Source of the DNA: Cytophagales bacterium
GTDB lineage: Bacteria; Bacteroidota; Bacteroidia; Cytophagales; Cyclobacteriaceae
DNA length: 64,000 nucleotides
Assembly (NCBI GenBank): GCA_013298505.1
Contig: JAAFHY010000004.1
Coordinates: forward strand, 1-64,000
Direction: 5' to 3'
The notes under the pieces are model-generated. The model worked only from the letters and a program-made list of their open reading frames with translations, searched no databases and was not told the origin of the DNA. This document shows positions 44,888 through 54,172 of this stretch, piece after piece. The translations under genes were made by a program, and so were the position numbers. Numbering within the stretch: position 1 is the first letter of the stretch; each line of letters starts with the position of its first letter.

Positions 44888-44895
44888 TAACTTTG
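44888..44895 (+). promoter_or_regulatory. Putative -7 promoter box for the toxin-antitoxin pair
   Basis: TAACTTTG matches TAnnTTTG, 14 nt before the ATG of the small antitoxin-like gene at 44910. No -33 element at good spacing. Confidence 0.4.
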
Positions 44896-44909
44896 TTAAA
44901 ATTGACATT

Positions 44910-45086
44910 ATGGTAATTACCATTAAAAGAAGCGACTCGAAGAAAATAATTGCAAGGAAGCTGAAAGACTTACCCGAAAAAAAGGGCTTTGAGGCTTTCA
45001 AATATCACGGCAAAATAAAAGTGGAAGGAGACGGACTTGAAATCCAAAAGCAACTAAGAAATGGTTGGAAAGAACGTCTTCGTTGA
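44910..45086 (+). CDS. Small antitoxin-like protein partner of VapC
   Basis: 58 residues, starting MVITIKRSDSKKIIARKLKD and ending GWKERLR. Highly charged, with no recognised antitoxin family. Its short size, its position directly ahead of a PIN-domain gene and a 26-nt overlap with it are typical of antitoxins. The C-terminal half (KIKVEGDGLEIQKQL) may wrap the toxin. Confidence 0.7.
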   Translation: MVITIKRSDSKKIIARKLKDLPEKKGFEAFKYHGKIKVEGDGLEIQKQLRNGWKERLR

Positions 45087-45432
45087 TACCAACATAATTA
45101 TCTATTTGATTGGTGGTTATGATGGTGTCGCTGAGTTATTGGCTGGACAAAACCTTCACTTTTCCTTTATCACCGAGATTGAGTTACTTAGCTTTAAGAA
45201 ACTGATCAAAAGAGATGAGCAATTGATAAGGCAAATACTCAATGAGGGTTTTGTTTTTCAAAGCGATTCGGAAATAACGTCAATGGCTACTAAACTAAGA
45301 CTTAATTACGGATTAGAAGTACCAGATGCCATTATTGCTGCTTCGGCCATCAGATACGATTTGCCATTGATTTCTGCGGATGCAGGCCTTTCAAAAGTAA
45401 GAGAACTTCAATTGATACAATATTCCCTTTAA
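45061..45432 (+). CDS. PIN-domain toxin, VapC-type
   Basis: 123 residues. The four acidic residues of the PIN nuclease site are present: VFVDTNIIIYL (D near residue 9), ITEIELLSF (E), VPDAIIAASAI (D) and LISADAGLSKV (D). VapC toxins are ribonucleases that cleave tRNA or rRNA when released from the antitoxin. The gene begins inside the 58-residue upstream ORF. It sits just before the mre operon, without evidence for a link to cell shape. Confidence 0.85.
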   Translation: MVGKNVFVDTNIIIYLIGGYDGVAELLAGQNLHFSFITEIELLSFKKLIKRDEQLIRQILNEGFVFQSDSEITSMATKLRLNYGLEVPDAIIAASAIRYDLPLISADAGLSKVRELQLIQYSL

Positions 45433-45479
45433 TTCATAATTTTCGAATAATTTTAAACGCATAACAGCACTAACCATAA

Positions 45480-46505
45480 ATGGGACTTTTCGACTTTTTT
45501 ACTCAAGACATTGCCATCGACTTAGGCACTGCCAACACCCTTATTATTCACAAAGACAAAGTAGTGGTTGATGAGCCGAGTATTATCGCCATCGATAAAA
45601 CGACTAACAAGGTGCTGGCCATTGGGCGAGAGGCCATGCAGATGCACGAAAAGACCCACGACAATATAAAAACCATACGGCCACTTAAAGAAGGAGTGAT
45701 TGCCGATTTCCATGCTGCCGAGATGATGATACGCGGCATGATAAAACTAATCGACACGGGCAAGCGACTTTTTCCACCTTCGCTGCGCATGGTTATCTGT
45801 ATTCCATCGGCCATTACCGAAGTAGAGAAACGAGCCGTGCGCGATTCGGCTGAGCATGCCAATGCAAAAGAAGTTTACATGATACACGAGCCCATTGCTG
45901 CCGCCATCGGCATCGGCATTGATATCGAACAGCCCATTGGCAACATGATTGTAGACATTGGTGGAGGTACAACCGACATTGCCGTTATAGCTTTGTCGGG
46001 CATTGTGTGCGATCAATCTATTCGCATAGCTGGCGATACCTTCAATCGCGACATTCTTGATTACATGCGCAGGCAGCATAACCTGTTGATTGGCGAGCGC
46101 TCTGCCGAGCGAGTTAAAATTGAAGTAGGATCGGCACTAACCGAACTAGACGATGGCCCTGACGACTACGAAATCAGAGGGCGCGATTTGATGACTGGCA
46201 TACCCAAGACCATTAAAATTTCTTATTCAGAAGTAGCCTTCGCCCTCGATAAATCAATATCGAAATTAGAAGAGGCGGTTTTGAAGGCACTGGAACTTTC
46301 TCCACCAGAACTTTCAGCAGATATTTATGAGCAAGGCATTTACTTAACCGGTGGCGGAGCCATGCTACGCGGATTAGATAAACGCCTGTCGCTAAAAACA
46401 AAGCTACCGATACACGTGGCCGAAGATCCACTTCGTGCCGTGGTACGTGGCACAGGTGCTGCCCTTAAAAATTTAAACCATTACAGAAAAGTATTGATGA
46501 CCTAA
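45480..46505 (+). CDS. mreB: Rod shape-determining protein MreB
   Basis: 341 residues, the typical MreB length. Actin-fold signature segments: DIAIDLGTANTLI (phosphate 1), VDIGGGTTDIAVI (phosphate 2), the AEHANAKEVYMIHEPIAAAIG connect region and GIYLTGGGAMLRGLD (adenosine). MreB forms membrane-bound filaments directing lateral wall synthesis. First gene of mreB-mreC-mreD-mrdA-rodA, with gaps of 3 nt or overlaps. Confidence 0.97.
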   Translation: MGLFDFFTQDIAIDLGTANTLIIHKDKVVVDEPSIIAIDKTTNKVLAIGREAMQMHEKTHDNIKTIRPLKEGVIADFHAAEMMIRGMIKLIDTGKRLFPPSLRMVICIPSAITEVEKRAVRDSAEHANAKEVYMIHEPIAAAIGIGIDIEQPIGNMIVDIGGGTTDIAVIALSGIVCDQSIRIAGDTFNRDILDYMRRQHNLLIGERSAERVKIEVGSALTELDDGPDDYEIRGRDLMTGIPKTIKISYSEVAFALDKSISKLEEAVLKALELSPPELSADIYEQGIYLTGGGAMLRGLDKRLSLKTKLPIHVAEDPLRAVVRGTGAALKNLNHYRKVLMT

Positions 46506-46508
46506 TGA

Positions 46509-47348
46509 ATGGAGCGGCTCTTTAAATTCCTGTTTGAGTATAGGGCTTTCTTTACATTTCTTTTGCTAGAGTCGTTTTGTATTTGGATGGTAGTTGAAAA
46601 CAATCAATACCAAAGCACTACTTATTTTAATACATCAAATCGGATTGCAGCCAATATCATTAGCACTTCACAGCAAGTGCGCGATTATTTCGCGTTGGGT
46701 GAAATCAACACCAATTTAGCAAACGAAAACGCCAGCTTACGCAAAAAGCTAGATCAACAAAGTCACGCGCTTCAGTCGATTGAATTGGCTCAATTTAAAG
46801 ATACGTTGTTAATCAACCGATTTGAATATGTAAGTGCCAAGGTGATAAACAATTCTACAAGGCAATACAAAAATTTTATTACCATCAATCGGGGTAGCAC
46901 GTTTGGCCTTGAACCGGGCATGGCGGTAATCAGTCAGTGGGGCGTGGTGGGAAAAGTAAAATCCGTTTCGGCAAACTATGCCGTGCTCATTTCGCTTTTG
47001 AATATCGATGACCAAGTGTCTAGTAAAATAAAACGCACAGGTCATTTTGGAACCGTGCAGTGGGATGGCCTAGATGCGAGCGTTGTAGACTTGAAATATA
47101 TACCGCGGCACGTAGCGCCCATCGTTGGCGATACCATCGTTACCTCGGGCTACAATGCCGTTTTTCCCGAAGGAATTTTAATTGGCTTCATTAAAGAAGT
47201 AAAATTATCAGAAGAGTCGCCCTTTCACCAGATTAAAGTTGAGTTGTCACAAGATTTCGGAAAGCTTTCGTATGTAGAAGTAGTAAAATCTAATTTAAAG
47301 AAAGAGCAAGACTCGCTCGAAGTTTTAACTAAAGGTATTCCTAAATGA
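46509..47348 (+). CDS. mreC: Rod shape-determining protein MreC
   Basis: 279 residues: one TM (about 10-28), a coiled coil (about 65-95), then the MreC double beta-barrel domain (SAKVINNSTRQYKNFITINRG, GLEPGMAVISQWGVVGKV, DTIVTSGYNAVFPEGILIG, EESPFHQIKVELSQDF). It is a periplasmic scaffold linking MreB to PBP2. Its ATGA junction with mreD indicates coupling. Confidence 0.94.
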   Translation: MERLFKFLFEYRAFFTFLLLESFCIWMVVENNQYQSTTYFNTSNRIAANIISTSQQVRDYFALGEINTNLANENASLRKKLDQQSHALQSIELAQFKDTLLINRFEYVSAKVINNSTRQYKNFITINRGSTFGLEPGMAVISQWGVVGKVKSVSANYAVLISLLNIDDQVSSKIKRTGHFGTVQWDGLDASVVDLKYIPRHVAPIVGDTIVTSGYNAVFPEGILIGFIKEVKLSEESPFHQIKVELSQDFGKLSYVEVVKSNLKKEQDSLEVLTKGIPK

Positions 47349-47857
47349 GTAGGTCAGGCATCGCTCAGTTTATTTTATTTTTTGTGTATGCCCTTGCACA
47401 AATTCTCTTATTGAAAAACCTGGTGTTGTTCAATTCTGCATTTTGCCTTCTCTACGTTTTGTTTATTCTGCTTCTGCCTGTTGAAACAAACAACTTATTG
47501 GTAATGCTAGCAGGATTTTTACTCGGCTTTACCATTGATGTGTTTTACGATAGTTTAGGGATGCATGCGCTGGCCCTGGTGGCATTATCTTACTTACGCA
47601 ATTATTGGCTTGGCGTTATTACCCCGCAAGGCGGATATGACATAGGGTTGCCACCCACTATTTCCTCCTATGGCCTTCAATGGTTTTTGGTGTACACCAT
47701 TCCGCTCATTTTCATCCATCATTTTATTTTGTTCTTTGTTGAAGTGGCAGGGTTCTCATTTTTTTGGTTTACCATGCTTAAAGTAATGATGAGCCTGCTG
47801 TTTACATTGGTGGCAATACTTCTCTTACAATATTTAACCGTGAGCAGGCGCAGATGA
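47345..47857 (+). CDS. mreD: Rod shape-determining protein MreD
   Basis: 170 residues, nearly all membrane: about five TM helices, with LLKNLVLFNSAFCLLY, GFLLGFTIDVFYDSLGMHA (the conserved G-x-x-x-D region) and ending TVSRRR. MreD is poorly conserved and assigned mainly by topology and position. It overlaps mreC and mrdA by 4 nt each. Confidence 0.9.
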   Translation: MSRSGIAQFILFFVYALAQILLLKNLVLFNSAFCLLYVLFILLLPVETNNLLVMLAGFLLGFTIDVFYDSLGMHALALVALSYLRNYWLGVITPQGGYDIGLPPTISSYGLQWFLVYTIPLIFIHHFILFFVEVAGFSFFWFTMLKVMMSLLFTLVAILLLQYLTVSRRR

Positions 47858-49668
47858 ACGAAGGACGAAAAGAAATACTGCAATTGGTTTTTGTGTTGGT
47901 GGCCATCATCTTCTTGATTAAACTTTTTTTTATTCAAGTGCTGGATAATAAGTATGCCGAGCTAGCCGATAGCAATGCCATTCTACGGCAAGTGGAATAT
48001 CCCTTCCGTGGATTGATAAAAGATAGAAATGGTAAACTGATCGTATTCAACACACCTGAATATGATGTAACGGTAATTTTGAAAGAAGTCAAAAATTTCG
48101 ATACCGCTTATTTCTGTCGTGTTTTTGAAATCTCGCGCGAGGAGGTAAGAAAGCGATTTAAAGAGATGAAATCGCGCAAAGAATTTTCGCCCGTAAAGCC
48201 AACTCTTTTTATCGACCAACTCTCCAACGAAGATTTTGCCAAAGTGCAAGATCGCCTCGATGACTTTTCTGGATTTTACATTGAAGCCCGAACAACCCGA
48301 GCGTACAGCACCAACGCCCTGGCCAACGCCCTTGGCTACGTAAGTGAAATTAGTAAAGACCGATTAGAGAACGATGCCGATAAAATTTATAAGCAAGGCG
48401 ATTACATTGGCCAAAGTGGAATCGAAGCATTTTACGAAGAGCAATTGCGCGGTAAACGGGGTATTCGTTTTAAACTTAGAAATGTTAAAGGCATCGAGAA
48501 GGGATCTTTTAAAGATGGCGCGTACGATACCCTCTCTGTGCCAGGGCAAGATTTAATTACTGGAATTGATTTAGACTTACAGCTATATGGTGAGCGATTG
48601 ATGCAAGGAAAATCGGGAAGCATTGCGGCCATCGAGCCATCGACTGGCGAAGTGTTGGCACTCGTATCGGGCCCTTCTTATGATCCCACACTTCTGACGG
48701 GAAAAAACTACAGCTCTAATTTTAAATTTATCAGCACCGATTCGATGAAGCCTTTATTCAATCGGCCGTTGATGGCGCAGTATCGGCCGGGTTCGATTTT
48801 TAAAATAGCCCAAGCCATGACAGCCTTGCAAGAAGGTGTGATTACACCCGATACTCGGTTCAGGTGCGATAAATCTTTAATCGGCTGCCACGCTGGCCAT
48901 GATAATCAAGATTTGAGAGGTGCCATTGCCAACTCGTGCAACCCTTACTTTTTTGCCACGCTGCGCAAAATGCTTAACAAAAATATTTCTAATTCTCCAT
49001 TTGAAGATACGCGCATTGGATTAGCCGAGTGGAATAAGCACATCAATAGCTTTGGTTTTGGAAATAGACTGGGCATCGATTTGCCCAATGAAAAAAATGG
49101 ATTGATACCCACTCCGGCACATTATGACAAAGCGTATAACAATCGGCCATGGAAATTTTCTAACATTTACTCTATTGCCATTGGCGAAGGTGAAAATCTC
49201 GTTGTGCCCATTCAAATGGCAAACTTTGCAGCTACCATCGCAAACCGTGGTTTTTATTATGTGCCTCACTTGGTCAAAGCTATTGGCAAAGATGGAAAGC
49301 CACTGCCGCAGTATACCGAGCGGCAATACACCACTATTGATTCGGCTTATTTTAAAATTGCTGTAGATGCCATGCAACAAGTAGTCGAAACGGGCACTGG
49401 GCAATACCGCGCACGGCTTGCCGATGTGATTGTATGCGGAAAAACAGGTACGGTGCAAAACGATCCACTACCAGCACACTCTGTTTTTATAGCCTTTGCT
49501 CCACGCGATAATCCTAAAATTGCTATTTCTGTTTATGTAGAAGATGCCGGCCAAGGCGCACGTGCCGCGGCTTCAATTGCTAGCCTCATGATCGAAAAAT
49601 ATTTGTTTGGAAAAACCAAGCGCCAGTTTATTGAAGACTACGTATTGATTGGAAAATTCTTAGACTAA
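47854..49668 (+). CDS. mrdA: Penicillin-binding protein 2 (MrdA)
   Basis: 604 residues. One N-terminal TM (about 8-28), a PBP dimerisation domain (about 45-220) and a transpeptidase domain with SxxK in RPGSIFKIAQ, SCN in IANSCNPYF and KTG in CGKTGTVQ. It cross-links peptidoglycan during elongation with RodA as its polymerase partner. The gene order with rodA supports MrdA over other class B PBPs. Confidence 0.95.
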   Translation: MNEGRKEILQLVFVLVAIIFLIKLFFIQVLDNKYAELADSNAILRQVEYPFRGLIKDRNGKLIVFNTPEYDVTVILKEVKNFDTAYFCRVFEISREEVRKRFKEMKSRKEFSPVKPTLFIDQLSNEDFAKVQDRLDDFSGFYIEARTTRAYSTNALANALGYVSEISKDRLENDADKIYKQGDYIGQSGIEAFYEEQLRGKRGIRFKLRNVKGIEKGSFKDGAYDTLSVPGQDLITGIDLDLQLYGERLMQGKSGSIAAIEPSTGEVLALVSGPSYDPTLLTGKNYSSNFKFISTDSMKPLFNRPLMAQYRPGSIFKIAQAMTALQEGVITPDTRFRCDKSLIGCHAGHDNQDLRGAIANSCNPYFFATLRKMLNKNISNSPFEDTRIGLAEWNKHINSFGFGNRLGIDLPNEKNGLIPTPAHYDKAYNNRPWKFSNIYSIAIGEGENLVVPIQMANFAATIANRGFYYVPHLVKAIGKDGKPLPQYTERQYTTIDSAYFKIAVDAMQQVVETGTGQYRARLADVIVCGKTGTVQNDPLPAHSVFIAFAPRDNPKIAISVYVEDAGQGARAAASIASLMIEKYLFGKTKRQFIEDYVLIGKFLD

Positions 49669-49672
49669 CGGC

Positions 49673-50947
49673 ATGAGACGAGACGATGACATTAGCGGAA
49701 GTTTAGATTGGCCAACCATTTTCCTTTTCATAGCACTCGTTCTGCTGGGCTGGCTAAATATATTCGCAGCCATCTACGATGAAACGGCCAATCAAACAAT
49801 TTGGGATTTGTCGCTCAGTTCGGGCAGACAGCTCATGTTTATTGCGGCAGCAATTATCATTATAGTAGGCATCGTAATTATTGATATGCGTTTCTACGAA
49901 ACGTTCGCCTATCTTTTTTATGGAGCTATACTCATCATGCTTTTTCTGGTCCCATTTATCGGCAAAGAAGTAGGCGGAAATAAAGCATGGATTGGAGTAG
50001 GTTCGTTTGGCGTGCAGCCTTCTGAGTTTGCTAAGTTTATTACCGCGTTGGCCGTTGCCAAGTTTGTGGGCTCAGTCGGATTTAGAATGGACAACCTCCG
50101 CAACCAAGCTATTTTATTTGCGCTGATCGGCATCCCCATTATTCTTATTCAACTTCAAAAAGATACGGGCACAGCACTCGTGTTCACTTCGTTTGTGTTG
50201 GTGTTTTACCGCGAGGGTATGTCACCCTTTATTTTAATTGTGGGTATCTGTGCTGCTACTATTTTTATTCTTACACTGCTAATCCCCAACCAATGGTACT
50301 TGCACGGGTCCATCGCACTTATTTTAGCTGGCCTAATTTATTTTGGCAAGAAGAAATTTAAACGGATTGCTATTTTAACCATTGGGGCATTGCTGATTAG
50401 TGGCGTAATTGAAAGCGTAGACTATGTGGTTAACGATGTGCTAAAGCCGCACCAGCAAAACAGGGTAAAAGTGTTGATCAATCCAGATATAGATCCGCTT
50501 GGTGTGGGATGGAACGTAACGCAATCTAAAATTGCTATTGGTAGTGGGGGTTTTTTTGGGAAGGGATTTTTGAAAGGAACACAAACAAAGTTTGATTTTG
50601 TTCCGAAACAAAGCACCGATTTTATTTTTTGCACGATTGGTGAAGAGTTCGGCTGGGTTGGAAGCGTGGTGGTGATAGCACTTTTTGTTGCCTTGATGCT
50701 TCGAGTTGTTTTTTTGGCTGAACGCCAGAAAAGTCGATTTGCCAGAACCTATGGCTACAGCGTGGCTTGTATTTTATTTTTTCACTTTGCAATTAATATC
50801 GGCATGACCGTTGGCCTTTTTCCGGTAATCGGAATTCCGTTGCCGTTTTTTAGTTATGGTGGTTCCTCGTTGTGGGGCTTCACCATCCTCTTATTTATTT
50901 TATTGAAGCTAGATGCTCATAGAGGAGAGATGCTGCAACGAGTATAG
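49673..50947 (+). CDS. rodA: Peptidoglycan glycosyltransferase RodA
   Basis: 424 residues, about ten TM helices, SEDS family. Conserved blocks: GNKAWIGVGSFGVQPSEFAKF, QLQKDTGTALVFTSF, the long periplasmic loop with INPDIDPLGVGWNVTQSKIAIGSG-type sequence (about 265-290), FIFCTIGEEFGWVGS and PLPFFSYGGSSLWGF. It polymerises glycan strands in the elongasome with PBP2. Last gene of the mre operon; it ends 15 nt from the convergent unknown gene. Confidence 0.95.
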   Translation: MRRDDDISGSLDWPTIFLFIALVLLGWLNIFAAIYDETANQTIWDLSLSSGRQLMFIAAAIIIIVGIVIIDMRFYETFAYLFYGAILIMLFLVPFIGKEVGGNKAWIGVGSFGVQPSEFAKFITALAVAKFVGSVGFRMDNLRNQAILFALIGIPIILIQLQKDTGTALVFTSFVLVFYREGMSPFILIVGICAATIFILTLLIPNQWYLHGSIALILAGLIYFGKKKFKRIAILTIGALLISGVIESVDYVVNDVLKPHQQNRVKVLINPDIDPLGVGWNVTQSKIAIGSGGFFGKGFLKGTQTKFDFVPKQSTDFIFCTIGEEFGWVGSVVVIALFVALMLRVVFLAERQKSRFARTYGYSVACILFFHFAINIGMTVGLFPVIGIPLPFFSYGGSSLWGFTILLFILLKLDAHRGEMLQRV

Positions 50948-50962
50948 TTTAAATAAAACGCG

Positions 50963-51931
50963 TTAACTAAATCGTTTGGTAAGTACTTCCAAGAACTCTT
51001 CGTACTCTTCGCTTTCTCTGTCCCACGTAGGGTGGGCTTCGCCAATAAATGCAAGGGCGTGGTTTAAGGTTTCGAGCGAGTCGATCTTATCGATTACTTC
51101 AGAAAAAATTTCAAAGTCTCCTTTAAACAGGATTTTTGTAAACATAAATTTCTGATTGATCGTAAGGCTTTCTTTTAGCTTGCTTACTTTTTGCCGAGCC
51201 AAATTTTCGGTCACGGTTGGTTTGGTTTCGGTCGCATTCACCACCTCGCGCTTTGGGTGGTTGATGGGTTTAGGTTCTACTGGGCGCGCACTTATTTTTG
51301 CTTCAAATAATCGTTCAACTTGTAACGGTACAAGCTTCGAGAATTGATTTAAGTATGCGTCAAAATCGGCTGGTGTAAAATTAACTTCTTCGAGAATAGA
51401 GTCGAGCATGCCAAATGCTTCGTTGCCAGTAATGACATCTCGCTTTTGTTGCTCTAGTTTTGAAACCAATTTTTCGAGCGGTGCCTGATTGATTCGCAGG
51501 TATTTTACCTCATTTTTTAAAAAGTCCGTTTTAAGATAACCTTTACCATACCGATCGAGCGTGTCAGAATAGAAATCGTATGGGGCAAGTATTAGGTAAA
51601 TGGTTTTAGTAACGGCTGTTTCGAGTAAGGGAAGAAAATCTTTTCGGTTAACCGAAATATGATTGGAGAGTGTATTTTGGTAGTGAACGAGTGCCTCTTT
51701 TACAATTGATGAATTATAATCAAAATACGGGCTTTTCAATTTCTCTGCTTCTTGTTTCCAAGCGTGCATCAATTCGCGAACGATAAACAAGTTGACTTGC
51801 TTTACTTCGCAAAGGGTAAGTATTTCGGGTCCGCTGATGGTTTCTTTTTTACTGAAAAAAAGATCAGCTAATTTAGAAGCATATTGCTCGCTATATTGCC
51901 CGATTGCTTGTGAGCTGATTTTTTCGTCCAT
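50963..51931 (-). CDS. Conserved Bacteroidota protein of unknown function
   Basis: 322 residues, cytoplasmic, mostly helical. An N-terminal region of about 215 residues with no recognised domain is joined by a Lys/Pro/Thr-rich linker (about 222-250) to a C-terminal motif SLTINQKFMFTKILFKGDFE followed by IDKIDSLETLNHALAF and the acidic TWDRESEEYEEFL. That C-terminal block is familiar from many uncharacterised Bacteroidota proteins. It is divergent from the ferredoxin gene, 27 nt apart. Confidence 0.75.
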   Translation of the reverse strand: MDEKISSQAIGQYSEQYASKLADLFFSKKETISGPEILTLCEVKQVNLFIVRELMHAWKQEAEKLKSPYFDYNSSIVKEALVHYQNTLSNHISVNRKDFLPLLETAVTKTIYLILAPYDFYSDTLDRYGKGYLKTDFLKNEVKYLRINQAPLEKLVSKLEQQKRDVITGNEAFGMLDSILEEVNFTPADFDAYLNQFSKLVPLQVERLFEAKISARPVEPKPINHPKREVVNATETKPTVTENLARQKVSKLKESLTINQKFMFTKILFKGDFEIFSEVIDKIDSLETLNHALAFIGEAHPTWDRESEEYEEFLEVLTKRFS

Positions 51932-51958
51932 AGGTTTAACTCTACTACATCGTTAAAG

Positions 51959-52282
51959 ATGCCAAAGATAGTAATTGAAAATAGGAGTGGAAAAGAAGTA
52001 ATGTTTCAGGGGCAATCTCGCTCTATTTTAGCGCTGCTGCAAGCCGAACGAGTAGATTGGATGCACGCTTGTGGCGGAAAAGGCCGATGTACCACGTGCA
52101 AGTTTACCATAGTAAGCGGAGCCGAATACCTCTCGCCAGTTACCCATCACGAGTTGCGCTATCGGCAGCAAGGCCTCTTGCGCGATAACGAGCGACTGGC
52201 CTGCCAAGTACGGACGGTGGACGATTTAGTGATACGAGTACCTGAGGAAGGCAAGTTGCCTCATATCAAGTACAACTTGTAA
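51959..52282 (+). CDS. 2Fe-2S ferredoxin
   Basis: 107 residues. A plant-type [2Fe-2S] site is visible: HACGGKGRCTTC supplies three cysteines and LACQ the fourth. It carries electrons in the cytoplasm; its reductase partner is not nearby. Typical Bacteroidota ferredoxin length. The following gene is tdk, 54 nt downstream. Confidence 0.9.
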   Translation: MPKIVIENRSGKEVMFQGQSRSILALLQAERVDWMHACGGKGRCTTCKFTIVSGAEYLSPVTHHELRYRQQGLLRDNERLACQVRTVDDLVIRVPEEGKLPHIKYNL

Positions 52283-52336
52283 TGCAAGACCCCGATTTCA
52301 TACTCGTAAACTCAAACCTAATTTTTACATTGCACA

Positions 52337-52933
52337 ATGTTTATAGAGCCACACATTGGTAGAAATACAAGGACCGAAAAAAACGGATGGATAGAAGTGG
52401 TTTGTGGCTGTATGTTTTCGGGCAAAACCGAAGAGCTGATTCGCAGATTAAACAGGGCATTGATTGCAAAACAAAAAGTAGAGATTTTCAAACCCGCTAT
52501 TGATAAACGCTACGATGATCAAAAGATCGTTTCCCACAGCGAGCGTGAAATCCGCTCAACGCCTGTAAATTTTGCAGGCGATATTTTGTTGCTGGCTGGC
52601 GATTGCGATGTGGTGGGTATTGATGAGGCTCAATTTTTTGATGATGCTATTGTGGATGTTTGCAACGCCTTGGCCAATGCAGGCAAGCGTGTAATTGTTG
52701 CCGGATTAGATATGGATTATGAGGGAAAGCCGTTCGGCCCCATGCCTAATTTATTGGCCATTGCAGAATTTGTAACAAAAGTACACGCCATCTGCGCCCA
52801 AACGGGCGAGTTGGCATCTTTTTCTTTTCGCCTGACTGATAGCAAATCGAAAGTATTGCTGGGCGAAAAAGATAAGTACGAAGCCCGGAGCAGAAATGCT
52901 TTTATAACGGGTCAAGATGAAAAACTGAAGTAA
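52337..52933 (+). CDS. tdk: Thymidine kinase (TK1 type)
   Basis: 198 residues. P-loop [30 protein letters not shown] with the catalytic Glu, and [19 protein letters not shown] are intact, so it should phosphorylate thymidine for dTTP salvage. The zinc-binding lasso is unusual: where four Cys are normal (CxxC and CRxC) only the first Cys of CAQTG remains, and the second pair reads YEARSRNAF. The lasso therefore probably does not bind zinc. Confidence 0.92.
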   Translation: MFIEPHIGRNTRTEKNGWIEVVCGCMFSGKTEELIRRLNRALIAKQKVEIFKPAIDKRYDDQKIVSHSEREIRSTPVNFAGDILLLAGDCDVVGIDEAQFFDDAIVDVCNALANAGKRVIVAGLDMDYEGKPFGPMPNLLAIAEFVTKVHAICAQTGELASFSFRLTDSKSKVLLGEKDKYEARSRNAFITGQDEKLK

Positions 52934-52952
52934 GGTATTTTAAAATTTATAA

Positions 52953-53621
52953 GTGCTTCATAAAACACGAGGGATCGTTTTTAGATTTACTAAGTACGCT
53001 GAAACCTCTATCATCGTAACTGTATTTACCGAGCAGTTTGGCATTCAAACCTACATTGTAAACAATGTGCGCAGTAAATCAGCAAAGGGAAAAATTGCGC
53101 TTTACCAGCCACTCACGCTATTAGATTTGGTGGTTTATCATAAGGAAAGCGCATCCATCTTGCGGATCAAAGAAGTTCGGTGTGTGCATCCTTACCAAAC
53201 GATTACGAGCAATTTTAAAAAATCAACAATCGCCTTGTTCTTAACCGAAATGATTAACAAAGCCATCAAAGAGCAAACCCACGCCCGCGAAATTTGCGAT
53301 TTTTTGTTCGATTCATTTATTACGTTGGACAGAGATCAAATACAAGTAGAAAACTTCCACCTTATTTTTTTAATCCAGCTAAGCAAGTTGCTTGGTTTTG
53401 GCCCTACGCACACATCCGAAATCCTCACTCCATTTTTTTCAGACGATGAAGAAGAAAAAATCTTGAAGCAACTGCTAACGGCAACTTATCAGTCTACCCT
53501 TTTGATTAACCAAGCGCAACGAAGAAATTTGCTCGATGTATTACTGCGTTTTTATGCTCAGCATATTGAAGGATTGGGTGAAATAAAATCGTTGGCGGTA
53601 GTGCGCGATTTAATAAACTAG
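52953..53621 (+). CDS. recO: DNA repair protein RecO
   Basis: 222 residues from a GTG start. An N-terminal OB fold (KTRGIVFRFTKYAETSIIVTV, YIVNNVRSKSAKGKIALYQP, LTLLDLVVYHK) and a helical C-terminal domain are present. No zinc-finger cysteine cluster is seen, as in other Bacteroidota RecO. It loads RecA with RecR during gap repair. It follows tdk by 19 nt and precedes the thioesterase by 2 nt. Confidence 0.88.
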   Translation: MLHKTRGIVFRFTKYAETSIIVTVFTEQFGIQTYIVNNVRSKSAKGKIALYQPLTLLDLVVYHKESASILRIKEVRCVHPYQTITSNFKKSTIALFLTEMINKAIKEQTHAREICDFLFDSFITLDRDQIQVENFHLIFLIQLSKLLGFGPTHTSEILTPFFSDDEEEKILKQLLTATYQSTLLINQAQRRNLLDVLLRFYAQHIEGLGEIKSLAVVRDLIN

Positions 53622-53623
53622 AT

Positions 53624-54082
53624 ATGACAAAATTTGAAATACCCATTCAAGTGCGCTGGTCAGATATTGACCAGAACCGCCACCTGCGCCACTCCGCTTA
53701 CTATGACTATGGTGCTACCACCCGCATCGCTTGCTTTTCGCAACATGGACTGACTAATCTAAAATTTGAAGAACTGCGCATCGGCCCCATTTTGTTTAGA
53801 GAAGAAGCTATCTTTAAACGAGAGATAAAATTTGAAGATTTGGTTACAGTCGATTTAGTGGTAACAAAAGCCACCAAAGACTTTGCGCGGTGGAGCATTC
53901 GCCACCATATTTATAAAGAAGATAGAACGATTGCTGCAATTCTTAACATGGACGGTGCTTGGATAGACATGACCAAACGAAAGCTAGCCGTGCCTAATGA
54001 GTTTATACAAAACGTGTTTGTGGATTTTCCGAAAGCGGAGGATTTCTTATGGCTTCCAACTAAGCCATCAACTTCTCAATAA
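53624..54082 (+). CDS. Acyl-CoA thioesterase (4HBT hotdog family)
   Basis: 152 residues. The hotdog core begins IQVRWSDIDQNRHLRHSAYYDY, with the catalytic Asp in DIDQNRH, and continues through FREEAIFKREIKFEDLVTVDL. Likely an acyl-CoA thioesterase with unknown substrate. Its last codons and stop (54066-54082) lie in a stretch identical to the 3' end of the moxR gene 4.5 kb away. This suggests the two genes once met convergently at this point. Confidence 0.88.
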   Translation: MTKFEIPIQVRWSDIDQNRHLRHSAYYDYGATTRIACFSQHGLTNLKFEELRIGPILFREEAIFKREIKFEDLVTVDLVVTKATKDFARWSIRHHIYKEDRTIAAILNMDGAWIDMTKRKLAVPNEFIQNVFVDFPKAEDFLWLPTKPSTSQ

Positions 54083-54117
54083 TGCTATCTACCGAAATGC
54101 CTTCTGCTTTAAAGTTT
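54058..54117. repeat. Duplicated moxR 3' end, left copy
   Basis: 54066-54107 is identical over 42 bases to 58603-58644 at the end of moxR; the match extends left by aacta (with a 3-base mismatch) and right by tttaaagttt after a 6-base deletion of ctcggc. It does not encode part of MoxR here but supplies the thioesterase stop codon. It marks the left boundary of the 4.5-kb inserted block. Confidence 0.85.
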
Positions 54118-54172
54118 AAAACTATACAAATACTCTTTTTGCAAAGAATTGAAAGTTGAGTTACTTTTAAAA

